Shown here in pieces: positions 7,608 through 14,971 of a DNA stretch of 20,403 nucleotides. Location: contig JANPNV010000169.1 of NCBI GenBank assembly GCA_031427625.1, forward strand, positions 1 to 20,403, written 5' to 3'. The DNA comes from JADKIH01 sp031427625 (GTDB lineage Bacteria > Bacteroidota > Bacteroidia > AKYH767-A > 2013-40CM-41-45). Both the position numbers and the translations under genes were made by a program. Positions within the stretch are counted from its first letter, which is position 1, and every line of letters begins with the position of its first letter. The notes under the pieces were generated by a model. It was not told where the DNA came from and made no database searches. It saw only the letters and a list, made by a program, of their open reading frames with translations.

Positions 7608-9188
7608 ATGAAAAAAACACTACTCTTTGCTGCATTAATTGCTTTCTTAATGCCATCCTCCGTAAAATCTCAGATACTGTTCAGTGAAACATTCTCCACG
7701 AACTCACTTCCTGCAGGTTGGAGTAATGATAGTTTGGGTCTTCCGGCATCTCATCTATGGATTTTTGATAATTTCTATAATAGAAACATCACCGGACTTT
7801 TTCTTGATTCTCATTTTGCAATATTTGATAGTGATCAAGGTGGGTTAAACGACGGCTTCAATGAAGATGCGGCACTTACTTCTCCATCAATAAATATTTC
7901 AACAGCTACCAGTGGCATCTTCCTCGAATTTGACGAACAATTACGTGGCGTCACTGGCGTTGGTGGTGGATTACGTATGGTTGAAATGAGTACTGATAAT
8001 GGCGCAACGTGGATCACGATTGATAGTACTCAGGATGACCTGGGCTATCCTAATCCGGCAAATCATTCTATTTATGATATATCTTCAGCAGTAGGTTCTT
8101 CAACTCTCAAGGTACGTTTTCATTATATGGGTAGCTGGGATTGGTGGTGGGCAATCGATAATGTAACTGTCATTAGCAAGCCAGCTTGTACAAATCCTGT
8201 GAACGCAGGTACAACAACAAGTTATTCTGCATCTGTTTGTCCTAACGAGGAGTTTTGGCTTTTTCTTTCAGGCGATGATCAGGTTACAGACCTTACTTAT
8301 CAATGGCAGGTTTCACCCGATGCAATTAACTGGACTGACATTCTCGGATTAACGACAAATTTAGAATTGGTTTCGCAAACAACAGCATCTTATTACCGTT
8401 GCGCAATTACTTGCAGCGGACAAACAGCTTATTCTATCTATATATTTATGCCGATGAGCGCCCCTTCATCTTGTTATTGTATTGGAGATTTTGCTGATGG
8501 ATGTGATATCCTCGACAAAGTAGTATTTAATACCTTGTCAAATATTGGTTCGGGTTGTAACGGAAACGTTAGTAATTATATTAATTATCCTGACACAGGT
8601 GCGGCGACTACGACCGTTTATGCCGACAGTACATATACACTTACAATTGCATCCGGTCTGGGTTCCGGAACTCATGGTGCTGCGGCCTGGTTTGATTTTA
8701 ACCATGATGGCGACTTTCAGGATGCAGACGAGTTTTTTTACATATCAGATATAATTCCTGAAAGCTCTGCTGATTTCAATATCAATGTTACGATTCCAAC
8801 TACTGCATTTGGAACCACAAGAATGAGGGTTCGCTATATATACAATAACCTGATTTCTGTTTTAAGCGATTGCATTGATTATGGATACGGAGAAACTGAA
8901 GATTATACAATTCATGTTTTAAATCCTTCAATTTCTGTTGGTGAACTTAACTCTGATAATATCAATATTTACCCGTCACCGGTAACAAGCTTGCTGAACA
9001 TTCATACCGGAATTCAATCTGGAAACATAAACGTAAATCTATATGACGGACTCGGCCGCTTATGTTTATCGAAATCGATTGTGCATGGTGATGCATCTCT
9101 CAATGTTGCAAATCTTTCAAGAGGAATGTACTTTTTGAGAATAACCAATGGTAAAGACAGTATTGTTAAAAAGGTCGTTCTGGATTAA
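7608..9188 (+). CDS. Secreted GEVED-domain protein with type IX secretion C-terminal domain
   Basis: A 526-residue exported protein. Signal peptide at about 1-21 (ends in KSQ). Residues about 22-190 resemble the choice-of-anchor J/cleaved-adhesin jelly-roll fold: LFSETFSTNSLPAGW, FLEFDEQL, RMVEMSTDNGATW and DWWWAIDNVTV. An Ig-like segment follows at about 200-285 (TYQWQVSPDAINWTDI). A GEVED domain spans about 330-438, with AAWFDFNHDGDFQDADEF, the MRVRYIYN strand and the naming motif YGETEDYTI. The last ~75 residues form a type A T9SS sorting domain (INIYPSPVTSLLNI, LYDGLGRL, NLSRGMYFLRI, KKVVLD). It is expected to be exported by the Por system and attached to the surface or released. The specific ligand is unknown. 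Placed 2 nt behind trhO. Confidence 0.9.
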   Translation: MKKTLLFAALIAFLMPSSVKSQILFSETFSTNSLPAGWSNDSLGLPASHLWIFDNFYNRNITGLFLDSHFAIFDSDQGGLNDGFNEDAALTSPSINISTATSGIFLEFDEQLRGVTGVGGGLRMVEMSTDNGATWITIDSTQDDLGYPNPANHSIYDISSAVGSSTLKVRFHYMGSWDWWWAIDNVTVISKPACTNPVNAGTTTSYSASVCPNEEFWLFLSGDDQVTDLTYQWQVSPDAINWTDILGLTTNLELVSQTTASYYRCAITCSGQTAYSIYIFMPMSAPSSCYCIGDFADGCDILDKVVFNTLSNIGSGCNGNVSNYINYPDTGAATTTVYADSTYTLTIASGLGSGTHGAAAWFDFNHDGDFQDADEFFYISDIIPESSADFNINVTIPTTAFGTTRMRVRYIYNNLISVLSDCIDYGYGETEDYTIHVLNPSISVGELNSDNINIYPSPVTSLLNIHTGIQSGNINVNLYDGLGRLCLSKSIVHGDASLNVANLSRGMYFLRITNGKDSIVKKVVLD

Positions 9189-9223
9189 TCAGTATCATTA
9201 ATTCAAGTGAGCTACATTTTATA

Positions 9224-9231
9224 TACATTTG
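9224..9231 (+). promoter_or_regulatory. Candidate -7 promoter box (TACATTTG) of the metH leader
   Basis: TACATTTG matches TAnnTTTG fully, lies 36 nt after the preceding stop codon and about 43 nt before the riboswitch P1 strand. The region 20 nt upstream has only a TTC, so the -33 element is weak. Confidence 0.5.
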
Positions 9232-9250
9232 CAGTTCGTTCTTTAATTTA

Positions 9251-9271
9251 TCTTCGTTAATACAACGAAGA
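9251..9271 (+). other. Leader hairpin immediately 5' of the SAM riboswitch
   Basis: TCTTCGTT (9251-9258) and AACGAAGA (9264-9271) are exact reverse complements, giving an 8-bp stem with a 5-nt loop. It ends 2 nt before the aptamer begins. It is not part of the SAM-I aptamer and has no U-tract, so it is not an ordinary terminator. It could be a 5' stabilising hairpin of the metH mRNA. Confidence 0.55.
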
Positions 9272-9273
9272 AA

Positions 9274-9386
9274 CTTATCAGGAAAGGTGGAGGGAATGCG
9301 CCCTATGAAACCTTGGCAACCCATTAACCGGTAACTCCGGGAAAGAAGGTGCCAATTCGCTCTTCCGGAAACGGGAGTAAGATAGG
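9274..9386 (+). ncRNA. SAM-I (S-box) riboswitch aptamer upstream of metH
   Basis: The conserved S-box landmarks appear in order: P1 5' strand CTTATC (9274-9279), GGTGGAGGG (9286-9294), TATGAAACC (9304-9312), GGCAACC (9315-9321), GGTGCCAATTC (9348-9358), the P4 loop with GGAAAC (9367-9372), and the P1 3' strand GATAGG (9381-9386), pairing with the start through one G-U. This class binds S-adenosylmethionine and turns off methionine-synthesis genes when SAM is plentiful. The expression platform is also readable: an intrinsic terminator follows at 9421-9454, and TCTGATATC (9430-9438) in its 5' arm can instead pair with GATA (9381-9384) and TCAGA (9387-9391), skipping GG. GATA is part of P1, so SAM-stabilised P1 would free the terminator. 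The target is metH. Confidence 0.95.
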
Positions 9387-9420
9387 TCAGAGTGATTTCG
9401 AAACTAATTGTAAAAAATAG

Positions 9421-9454
9421 AAAATCTCTTCTGATATCAGGAGAGATTTTTTTT
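9421..9454 (+). terminator. Riboswitch-controlled intrinsic terminator before metH
   Basis: The arms 9421-9435 and 9436-9450 are complementary over 15 positions with one G-U pair (T9430 with G9441); the innermost bases form the loop. The 3' arm runs into a T-tract (9447-9454). It lies 24 nt before the metH ATG. The 5' arm also carries the bases that pair with the P1 3' strand in the antiterminator, which makes this the expression platform of the SAM-I riboswitch. Confidence 0.9.
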
Positions 9455-9478
9455 ATGGCATAAACTGAAAAAGTAAAC

Positions 9479-12400
9479 ATGAAGGAAAATCAGGAAACAG
9501 AAACCCGATTAAGTCATTCACGACATATCAGGCAGGAACTTGAAAAGAGAATTCTTGTCATCGACGGTGCCATGGGCACGATGATACAACGTTACCGTCT
9601 CGATGAAGAAGGGTACAGAGGCGATCGTTTTCGAGAATTTCCTCATTCTCTCAAAGGAAATAATGATCTCTTATCGCTTTCCCGTCCCGATATCATCAGA
9701 GAAATTCATCTGCAATATCTCGATGCCGGTGCCGATATTATTGAAACAAACACTTTCAATAGCCAGAGAATTTCTCTCGCCGATTATCACATGGAAGATC
9801 TTTCGTATGAAATGAATTTCGAATCAGCGAAAATCGCGAAGGAAGCTATTGCTGAATTTCATGATAAAAATAAAAACGCCGGACCGCGATGGATCGCCGG
9901 CGCAATCGGGCCTACGAATAAAACGCTTTCCATGTCGCCCGACGTAAATGATCCTTCTTTCCGTTCAGTCTCCTACGATGAAGTAGTCATCGCCTATTCG
10001 GAGCAGGTGAGAGGATTGATCGACGGAGGCTCTGACCTTCTTCTTATCGAAACAATTTTTGATACGCTGAATGCCAAGGCTGCAATCTTCGCCATACTCA
10101 CTGTCTTCGAAGAGAAAAAAATTACTCTTCCCGTAATGATTTCCGGAACCATCACAGATGCAAGTGGAAGAACATTATCGGGACAAACCGTCGAGGCTTT
10201 TTTAAATTCTGTCTCTCACATCGATCTGTTAAGCATCGGATTAAATTGCGCACTGGGCGCGAAAGAGATGCGTCCTTATATTGAAGAGTTATCAGCAAAA
10301 GCTCCGTTCTGCATCAGTGCATATCCAAATGCCGGACTCCCAAATCAGTTTGGCGAATACGATGAAACTCCTGCAGAAATGTGTCATCACCTCGGCGATT
10401 TTTTACAAAGTGGTTTTCTGAATATTGTCGGTGGATGCTGTGGAACAACACCCGAACACATCAGACATATTGTAGCCATCGCAAAGAAAACTTCTCCTCG
10501 GAAAATTCCTTTCATCGAACCTCACCTTCGCATCAGCGGACTCGAAGCTGTTACGCTTCGTCCTGATTCTAATTTCATGAATATCGGAGAGCGAACGAAT
10601 GTAACGGGCTCAAAGAAATTTTTACGACTGGTAAAAGAAAACAAATACGAAGAAGCGTTGTCTGTAGCTCGCGATCAGGTTGAAGGCGGCGCGCAGGCCA
10701 TCGACGTAAATATGGATGAAGGAATGCTCGATGCACATTCTGCAATGACTACATTTCTGAATTTCATCGGATCGGAACCGGATATTTCCAAACTTCCTCT
10801 GATGATTGACTCTTCCAAGTTTGCCGTAATCGAAACAGGATTGAAATGTACGCAGGGAAAGCCGATCGTCAATTCTATTTCCATGAAGGAAGGCATTGAC
10901 GAATTTATCAGACAGGCATCACTCGTAAAAAAATACGGAGCAGCAGTCATCGTAATGGCATTCGACGAAAAAGGTCAGGCCGATTCGCTTGCACGCAGAA
11001 TAGAAATCTGCGAACGTGCTTATAGAATTTTGGTTGATAAAGTTGGCTTTCCTCCGCAGGATATTATTTTCGATCCCAATATTTTTCCTGTCGCAACAGG
11101 AATGGATGAACACAGAAAAAATGCGATTGATTATTTCGAAGCTACACGATGGATTAAGAAAAATCTTCCACATGCAAAAGTAAGCGGAGGAGTAAGCAAC
11201 GTTTCTTTTTCATTTAGAGGAAACGATCTCGTTCGTGAAGCGATTCATTCTTCGTTTTTATTTCATGGCGTTAAAGCCGGCATGGACATGGGCATTGTCA
11301 ATCCCGGACAGCTTCAGGTTTACGATGAGATTGCTCCTGAATTACTCGAAGCCGTCGAAGATGTTCTCCTTGACAGAAGAGACGATGCAACCGATCGCCT
11401 GCTTACACTTGCAGCAGGAATGAAAGGTCCGGGCATGCAGAAGGATGAGAAGGATGAAGCCTGGAGGAAGCAGCCTGTAGAAAAGCGACTTGCACATTCC
11501 CTCGTGAAAGGAATAACCGACTATATAGAAATTGATCTTGCCGAAGCGGTAAAAAATTATCCGAAGGCATTAAATATTATTGAAGGTCCGCTCATGGACG
11601 GAATGAGTATCGTCGGTGACCTGTTTGGTTCCGGTAAAATGTTTCTGCCGCAGGTTGTAAAAAGTGCACGCGTGATGAAGAAGGCCGTCGCTCATCTCAC
11701 GCCATTGCTGGAAGCGGAAAAAAGTGAAGCTTCGGATAAGGCGGGAAAGATTATTCTCGCCACTGTTAAAGGCGACGTGCATGACATTGGAAAAAATATC
11801 GTCGGCGTCGTTCTCGCCTGTAACAACTATGAAATTGTGGATCTGGGCGTAATGGTTCCGGCCGAAAAAATTCTGGAAGCTGCCAAGAGAGAAAACGCTG
11901 ACATCATCGGACTAAGTGGTCTCATCACACCTTCGCTGGATGAGATGGTTCATGTCGCCGCGGAAATGAAACGTCTGGGATTTGAGATACCACTTTTAAT
12001 TGGCGGCGCAACGACTTCGAAGGTTCACACTGCCGTAAAGATTGAACCCAATTATCAGCATCCAGTTGTTCATGTCAACGATGCATCAAGAAGTGTAACA
12101 GTTGTAAGCAGTCTTCTGTCGAAGGAACAAAGAGGTGAATTCATAACGAGAACGCGGGAAGAAAATGCGCGCCTTCGTGAATACCATAAAAATGCACGGT
12201 CTGCTGCTTCTATTCTTCCGATCATGAAAGCGAGAGAGAACAGATTTAAAATCGACTGGAGTACGCTTACGGTCGAGAAGCCATTAGTTACCGGCACTCG
12301 AAATTTTATTGATTATTCGCTGGAGGAAATTGCAGAGTACATCGACTGGACGCCGTTCTTCATCACATGGGAAATGAAGGGAAGTTATCCGAAGATTCTG

Positions 12401-13219
12401 AAAGATCCTGTACGTGGCGAAGAGGCAAAGAAATTGTTCGACGATGCGCGAACGATGCTGAAGACAATCATCCGAGAAAAATGGATTTCGGCAAATGCAG
12501 TCGTCGGAATTTTTCCAGCCCTTGCAACGGGTGATGATATTGAAGTGTACGATGAGAATGGAAAAGTTTCCGCAATATTTCATACGCTTCGTCAGCAATC
12601 ACAGAAACCGGAAGGGAATTTCAATGTTGCGCTTTCAGATTTTGTTCGTCCAAAAACATTAGTAAGCGGAAAGGTAAATGCCGGTTTTAATGGTATGGCC
12701 ACATCCGGAACAGACTACATTGGCGCATTTGCATTGACGACAGGAATTGGCATTGAAAAATGGATAGAGAAATTTGAAAAGGATCATGATGATTATTCTT
12801 CCATCATGCTGAAAGCCCTTGCCGATCGACTGGCCGAAGCATTTGCTGAGCTGATGCATGCGCGCATTCGCCGCGAGTTATGGGGTTATGCGAAGAATGA
12901 AAATTTAGGCGTGAACGAATTGATAAAAGAAAATTACCAGGGAATAAGACCCGCTCCCGGCTATCCTGCACAACCCGATCATACAGAGAAAACGACGCTG
13001 TGGAAACTTTTAGATGTAGAAAATTCTGTTGGTATAAGTCTGACCGAAAGTCTTGCCATGTATCCCGCCTCATCAGTTAGCGGATTATACTTCGCAAATC
13101 CAGCCGCTCATTATTTCGGCTTAGGCAAAATCGACAGAGATCAGCTTAGAGATTATTCGAAACGAAAAAATGTTCCGATAGAGGAGATGGAGAAGTGGTT
13201 GGGCTCTGTGTTAATTTGA
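9479..13219 (+). CDS. metH: Cobalamin-dependent methionine synthase
   Basis: A 1246-residue, full-length MetH (E. coli 1227). It transfers a methyl group from methyltetrahydrofolate to homocysteine via cob(I)alamin in the cytoplasm. Domains in order: homocysteine-binding (about 25-340), with DGAMGTMIQ and zinc ligands C257 (GLNCALGA) and C320/C321 (GGCCGTTPEH); pterin-binding (about 360-630), with NIGERTNVTGSKKF and IDVNMDEGMLD; B12 cap and B12-binding (about 660-900), with GDVHDIGKN, in which H768 is the lower axial cobalt ligand; and the AdoMet-dependent reactivation domain (about 915-1240), with R1157 in RPAPGYPAQPDH. The gene stands alone behind a SAM-I riboswitch, so expression should fall at high SAM. 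The C-terminus is odd: after EMEKWLG it ends SVLI, where relatives usually continue WLxPNLxY. The final two codons and stop coincide with the start of repeat copy A, suggesting that the repeat replaced the last few residues. Confidence 0.97.
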   Translation: MKENQETETRLSHSRHIRQELEKRILVIDGAMGTMIQRYRLDEEGYRGDRFREFPHSLKGNNDLLSLSRPDIIREIHLQYLDAGADIIETNTFNSQRISLADYHMEDLSYEMNFESAKIAKEAIAEFHDKNKNAGPRWIAGAIGPTNKTLSMSPDVNDPSFRSVSYDEVVIAYSEQVRGLIDGGSDLLLIETIFDTLNAKAAIFAILTVFEEKKITLPVMISGTITDASGRTLSGQTVEAFLNSVSHIDLLSIGLNCALGAKEMRPYIEELSAKAPFCISAYPNAGLPNQFGEYDETPAEMCHHLGDFLQSGFLNIVGGCCGTTPEHIRHIVAIAKKTSPRKIPFIEPHLRISGLEAVTLRPDSNFMNIGERTNVTGSKKFLRLVKENKYEEALSVARDQVEGGAQAIDVNMDEGMLDAHSAMTTFLNFIGSEPDISKLPLMIDSSKFAVIETGLKCTQGKPIVNSISMKEGIDEFIRQASLVKKYGAAVIVMAFDEKGQADSLARRIEICERAYRILVDKVGFPPQDIIFDPNIFPVATGMDEHRKNAIDYFEATRWIKKNLPHAKVSGGVSNVSFSFRGNDLVREAIHSSFLFHGVKAGMDMGIVNPGQLQVYDEIAPELLEAVEDVLLDRRDDATDRLLTLAAGMKGPGMQKDEKDEAWRKQPVEKRLAHSLVKGITDYIEIDLAEAVKNYPKALNIIEGPLMDGMSIVGDLFGSGKMFLPQVVKSARVMKKAVAHLTPLLEAEKSEASDKAGKIILATVKGDVHDIGKNIVGVVLACNNYEIVDLGVMVPAEKILEAAKRENADIIGLSGLITPSLDEMVHVAAEMKRLGFEIPLLIGGATTSKVHTAVKIEPNYQHPVVHVNDASRSVTVVSSLLSKEQRGEFITRTREENARLREYHKNARSAASILPIMKARENRFKIDWSTLTVEKPLVTGTRNFIDYSLEEIAEYIDWTPFFITWEMKGSYPKILKDPVRGEEAKKLFDDARTMLKTIIREKWISANAVVGIFPALATGDDIEVYDENGKVSAIFHTLRQQSQKPEGNFNVALSDFVRPKTLVSGKVNAGFNGMATSGTDYIGAFALTTGIGIEKWIEKFEKDHDDYSSIMLKALADRLAEAFAELMHARIRRELWGYAKNENLGVNELIKENYQGIRPAPGYPAQPDHTEKTTLWKLLDVENSVGISLTESLAMYPASSVSGLYFANPAAHYFGLGKIDRDQLRDYSKRKNVPIEEMEKWLGSVLI

Positions 13220-13343
13220 CTCCCGAAGTTTCGGGATTGAGAATGTGCAGATTTGAAAATGGGCGAGTCGAATTTGTGAGGATGTTTCTTTGTACTTAAT
13301 ACTTTGTACTAACTTTCAAACCGTATAGATTCTGTCAGGATGA
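13211..13343 (+). repeat. Mosaic repeat, copy A
   Basis: Aligned by eye with 14475-14608, this 133-bp stretch has about 19 differences in 134 positions (roughly 85% identity), including an identical 38-nt core (13267-13304 against 14532-14569). Its build is: octamer AATTTGAC, the palindrome TCCCGAAGTTTCGGGA (13221-13236), TTGAG, octamers AATGTGCA, GATTTGAA and AATGGGCG (13242-13265), a core with GTCGAATTTGTGAGGATG, then heptamers of TTTGTAC/TTAATAC type. It begins inside the metH coding sequence and supplies the TGA stop (13217-13219). Confidence 0.85.
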
Positions 13344-13352
13344 AATAAATTG

Positions 13353-13386
13353 TATTTTTGACATTTCTACGAGAGATCTCGGGGTC
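13353..13386. repeat. Short extragenic palindrome downstream of the GGCT-like gene
   Basis: After a TGACATTTCTA stretch comes CGAGAGATCTCG (13370-13381), containing the perfect palindrome GAGATCTC (13373-13380), then GGGGTC. It lies between repeat A and the 3' end of the minus-strand gene. It has the look of REP-like extragenic palindromes that I associate with Bacteroidota, but I see only this copy in the window. On the minus strand it could act as a 3' mRNA hairpin. Confidence 0.35.
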
Positions 13387-13403
13387 TTGATTAACAATGT
13401 GAA

Positions 13404-13823
13404 TTACGCCGATAATGCCAATTTTCTTTTTTTGTTTTTGTATTTTTTATAATCACCATGTTTGATTATTTTTTTTGCATCCATGGATTTATTATATAAA
13501 TAAACCCATGCTCTGTGAGTTTTTCCTTTCTTGTCAATTACTATCAGGGCTTTCCTGATGAAGAGTGAATTTGTAGGATTTGTGCTATCAAAGTCTTCAT
13601 AATTATCAAGATCTTTTAAAACTTTTAAATTTTTCAAACGATAAATTTCACCTTTTACAAGATGACCGGATGAATCTTCAATAACTCCGGGATAATTTCC
13701 GATGTCATATAATCGGCCTTCAATCTCTCCTTCACCTAACGATATGGAAGACTCCTTCAGAATCTTCGAAAATTTATTTGAAGGGGTATTTAGCGTTCCG
13801 TATACAAATAATTTACTCAGCAT
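13404..13823 (-). CDS. Gamma-glutamylcyclotransferase-like (GGCT/AIG2 family) protein
   Basis: A 139-residue protein with the family's N-terminal nucleotide-like loop motif VYGTL (residues 7-11) and the expected catalytic glutamate, E76, in LDNYEDFD. Intervening strands (EGRLYDIGNYPGVI, VKGEIYRL) follow the GGCT/AIG2 beta-barrel pattern. Family members cleave gamma-glutamyl bonds to release 5-oxoproline, but many bacterial members have no proven substrate. The C-terminus is a Lys-rich tail (KHGDYKKYKNKKRKLALSA). The ATG lies 11 nt inside the 3' end of the membrane-protein gene that precedes it on the same strand, so the two are likely translationally coupled. The pair is markedly AT-rich compared with metH and lies between direct repeats, which suggests acquisition by transfer. 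Confidence 0.82.
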   Translation of the reverse strand: MLSKLFVYGTLNTPSNKFSKILKESSISLGEGEIEGRLYDIGNYPGVIEDSSGHLVKGEIYRLKNLKVLKDLDNYEDFDSTNPTNSLFIRKALIVIDKKGKTHRAWVYLYNKSMDAKKIIKHGDYKKYKNKKRKLALSA

Positions 13824-14298
13824 TTTTATAATTCTTTATGAAATTATCAAGTTTAGTATAGCCGTATTTTAAAAGATATGCTCTAACAAATGGATTTTCC
13901 TGCATGTTTTTCAGATAGTAATTATACATAAATGAAATTTCATTTTTCTTTAGTTGTCCGAGTTTATGCAAAGAAACAATAAACTGAAAAAAGTTCAGGT
14001 AATCTGAAAACTTTTGTTCAAAATCTCTCTCATTGAGTTTTGCATCTTCGAATTTTTCGAGTGTTACTGAATTTAAAGAATCTTGATCAATCCATTCCCG
14101 AATTTTCTTATAGGATTCATTTTCATAAAACTTTTCGAATAAAGTAGTAAGGACCTGTGCTCTTTTGATCTTCGAGTTTTGCCGGTATTGTAAAAGTCCA
14201 AGTGAAGTTCCAATAATTCCGGCTGCCAGTCCGATAATAGCTGTAGTCGCATTAAGAACGACTGAACAAATGTAAATTGAAAAATGTGTTAAAAGCAT
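13813..14298 (-). CDS. Membrane-anchored protein of unknown function (DUF4760-like layout)
   Basis: A 161-residue protein that I cannot assign firmly. One N-terminal membrane helix (about residues 13-36, ending GTSLGLLQYRQNSKIKRAQ) is followed by a soluble helical part of about 120 residues rich in Lys, Glu, Phe and Tyr, including FEKFYENESYKKIREWI, YLNFFQFIVSLHKLGQL and NPFVRAYLLKYGY. This layout (a single anchor, then a helical domain with a FF.. LhkxGql segment) resembles DUF4760-type proteins often seen in accessory regions; this is recognition by shape only. The product probably faces the cytoplasm, since positive residues follow the helix. It overlaps the GGCT-like gene by 11 nt and heads a two-gene operon. 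AT-rich coding sequence. Confidence 0.7.
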   Translation of the reverse strand: MLLTHFSIYICSVVLNATTAIIGLAAGIIGTSLGLLQYRQNSKIKRAQVLTTLFEKFYENESYKKIREWIDQDSLNSVTLEKFEDAKLNERDFEQKFSDYLNFFQFIVSLHKLGQLKKNEISFMYNYYLKNMQENPFVRAYLLKYGYTKLDNFIKNYKNAE

Positions 14299-14366
14299 AG
14301 TAAAGGACTAAACTATATGAAATATCATCAAGTTATTATTTTTCAATAAAACTTGACTTCATTTAA

Positions 14367-14374
14367 CAAATATA
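14367..14374 (-). promoter_or_regulatory. Candidate -7 box for the minus-strand gene pair
   Basis: Read on the minus strand, 14374 to 14367 is TATATTTG, a full match to TAnnTTTG, 68 nt before the ATG at 14298. A minus-strand TTTG at 14391-14388 is only 13 nt upstream, too close for a normal -33 element, so the promoter is not certain. Confidence 0.4.
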
Positions 14375-14474
14375 ATAATTCTCATGGCAAATAAAGTTTA
14401 ATAGATTAGACGAAATCGCTTCCAATGCAATTTACTGTAGCCAAGGTTTGCCTAAGCGCTAAAAAAACTCAGAA

Positions 14475-14608
14475 TTAATTTGAGTCCCGAAGTTTCGGGA
14501 TTGAGGATGTGGGAATTTGAAAATGGGTTGTGTCGAATTTGTGAGGATGTTTCTTTGTACTTAATACTTCGTACTAATCTTCAAACCTCATAGTTCTTTA
14601 TAGGATGA
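14475..14608 (+). repeat. Mosaic repeat, copy B (direct to copy A)
   Basis: 134 bp in the same orientation as 13211-13343, sharing about 85% of positions by eye. It has the same order of parts: octamer AATTTGAG (14477-14484), palindrome TCCCGAAGTTTCGGGA (14485-14500), TTGAG, octamers GATGTGGG, AATTTGAA and AATGGGTT (14506-14529), the 38-nt core (14532-14569), then TTTGTAC/TTAATAC heptamers. With copy A it brackets the minus-strand gene pair. Confidence 0.85.
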
Positions 14609-14609
14609 C

Positions 14610-14622
14610 AGCTGTAACAGCT
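14610..14622. repeat. 13-nt palindrome AGCTGTAACAGCT
   Basis: AGCTGT (14610-14615) and ACAGCT (14617-14622) are reverse complements around a single A. It stands directly after repeat copy B. It could be an operator half-site pair or the end of the repeat; no evidence separates these. Confidence 0.35.
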
Positions 14623-14665
14623 AATTAAACACAATAGCTCATTACGCCTTTCAATGCCGCGTCGT

Positions 14666-14737
14666 GGACGAAGTCTCGCGCTCAAACATAAGTTATTGCT
14701 TCTAGGACTATTTGTAATTCGCGCTAAGACTTCGGCC
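14666..14737. repeat. 72-nt imperfect inverted repeat
   Basis: CGAAGTCT (14669-14676) pairs exactly with AGACTTCG (14727-14734), flanked by GG (14666-14667) with CC (14736-14737) and continued inward by GCGC (14678-14681) with GCGC (14721-14724). CAAA at 14683-14686 can pair with TTTG further in. The 3' arm AAGACTT (14726-14732) can instead pair with AAGTCTT (14742-14748), so two hairpins exclude each other. No coding frame is present. Confidence 0.6.
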
Positions 14738-14742
14738 CAGCA

Positions 14743-14854
14743 AGTCTTAAGTCTAAAATCTAAAATCTTGAATCTTGAATCTTGAATCTTTATTCTTGGT
14801 TCTTGGCTCTTGGCTCTTGGCTCTTGGCTCTTGATTCTCCCTTCTCCCTTCGCT
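14743..14854 (+). repeat. Heptanucleotide array, 16 degenerate units
   Basis: Sixteen 7-mers can be read in constant phase. They begin AGTCTTA, AGTCTAA and AATCTAA, continue as AATCTTG three times and AATCTTT (14764-14791), then ATTCTTG and GTTCTTG, then GCTCTTG four times (14806-14833), and end ATTCTCC, CTTCTCC and CTTCGCT. Every unit keeps TC at positions 3-4, and all but the last keep TCT at positions 3-5. The sequence drifts from A-rich to G-rich units along the array. Confidence 0.85.
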
Positions 14855-14971
14855 GTTAATTCTTTTGTTAAGTAATAATTTCCCCTTCAACAACATCCCC
14901 CATTTACATTCAGTATTTTCGTCATTGAAACAAAGTCTCAGTTACATACCGACAGAGCCCTCATTCCGAAA

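Noticed and set aside
13353..13360. TATTTTTG as a + strand promoter box
   Set aside because: It matches TAnnTTTG but points into the 3' end of a convergent gene, has no -33 element, and such boxes are expected by chance in AT-rich DNA.
14743..14854. The heptamer array as a CRISPR array
   Set aside because: The units are 7 nt, directly adjacent and drift in sequence; there are no spacers and no cas genes.
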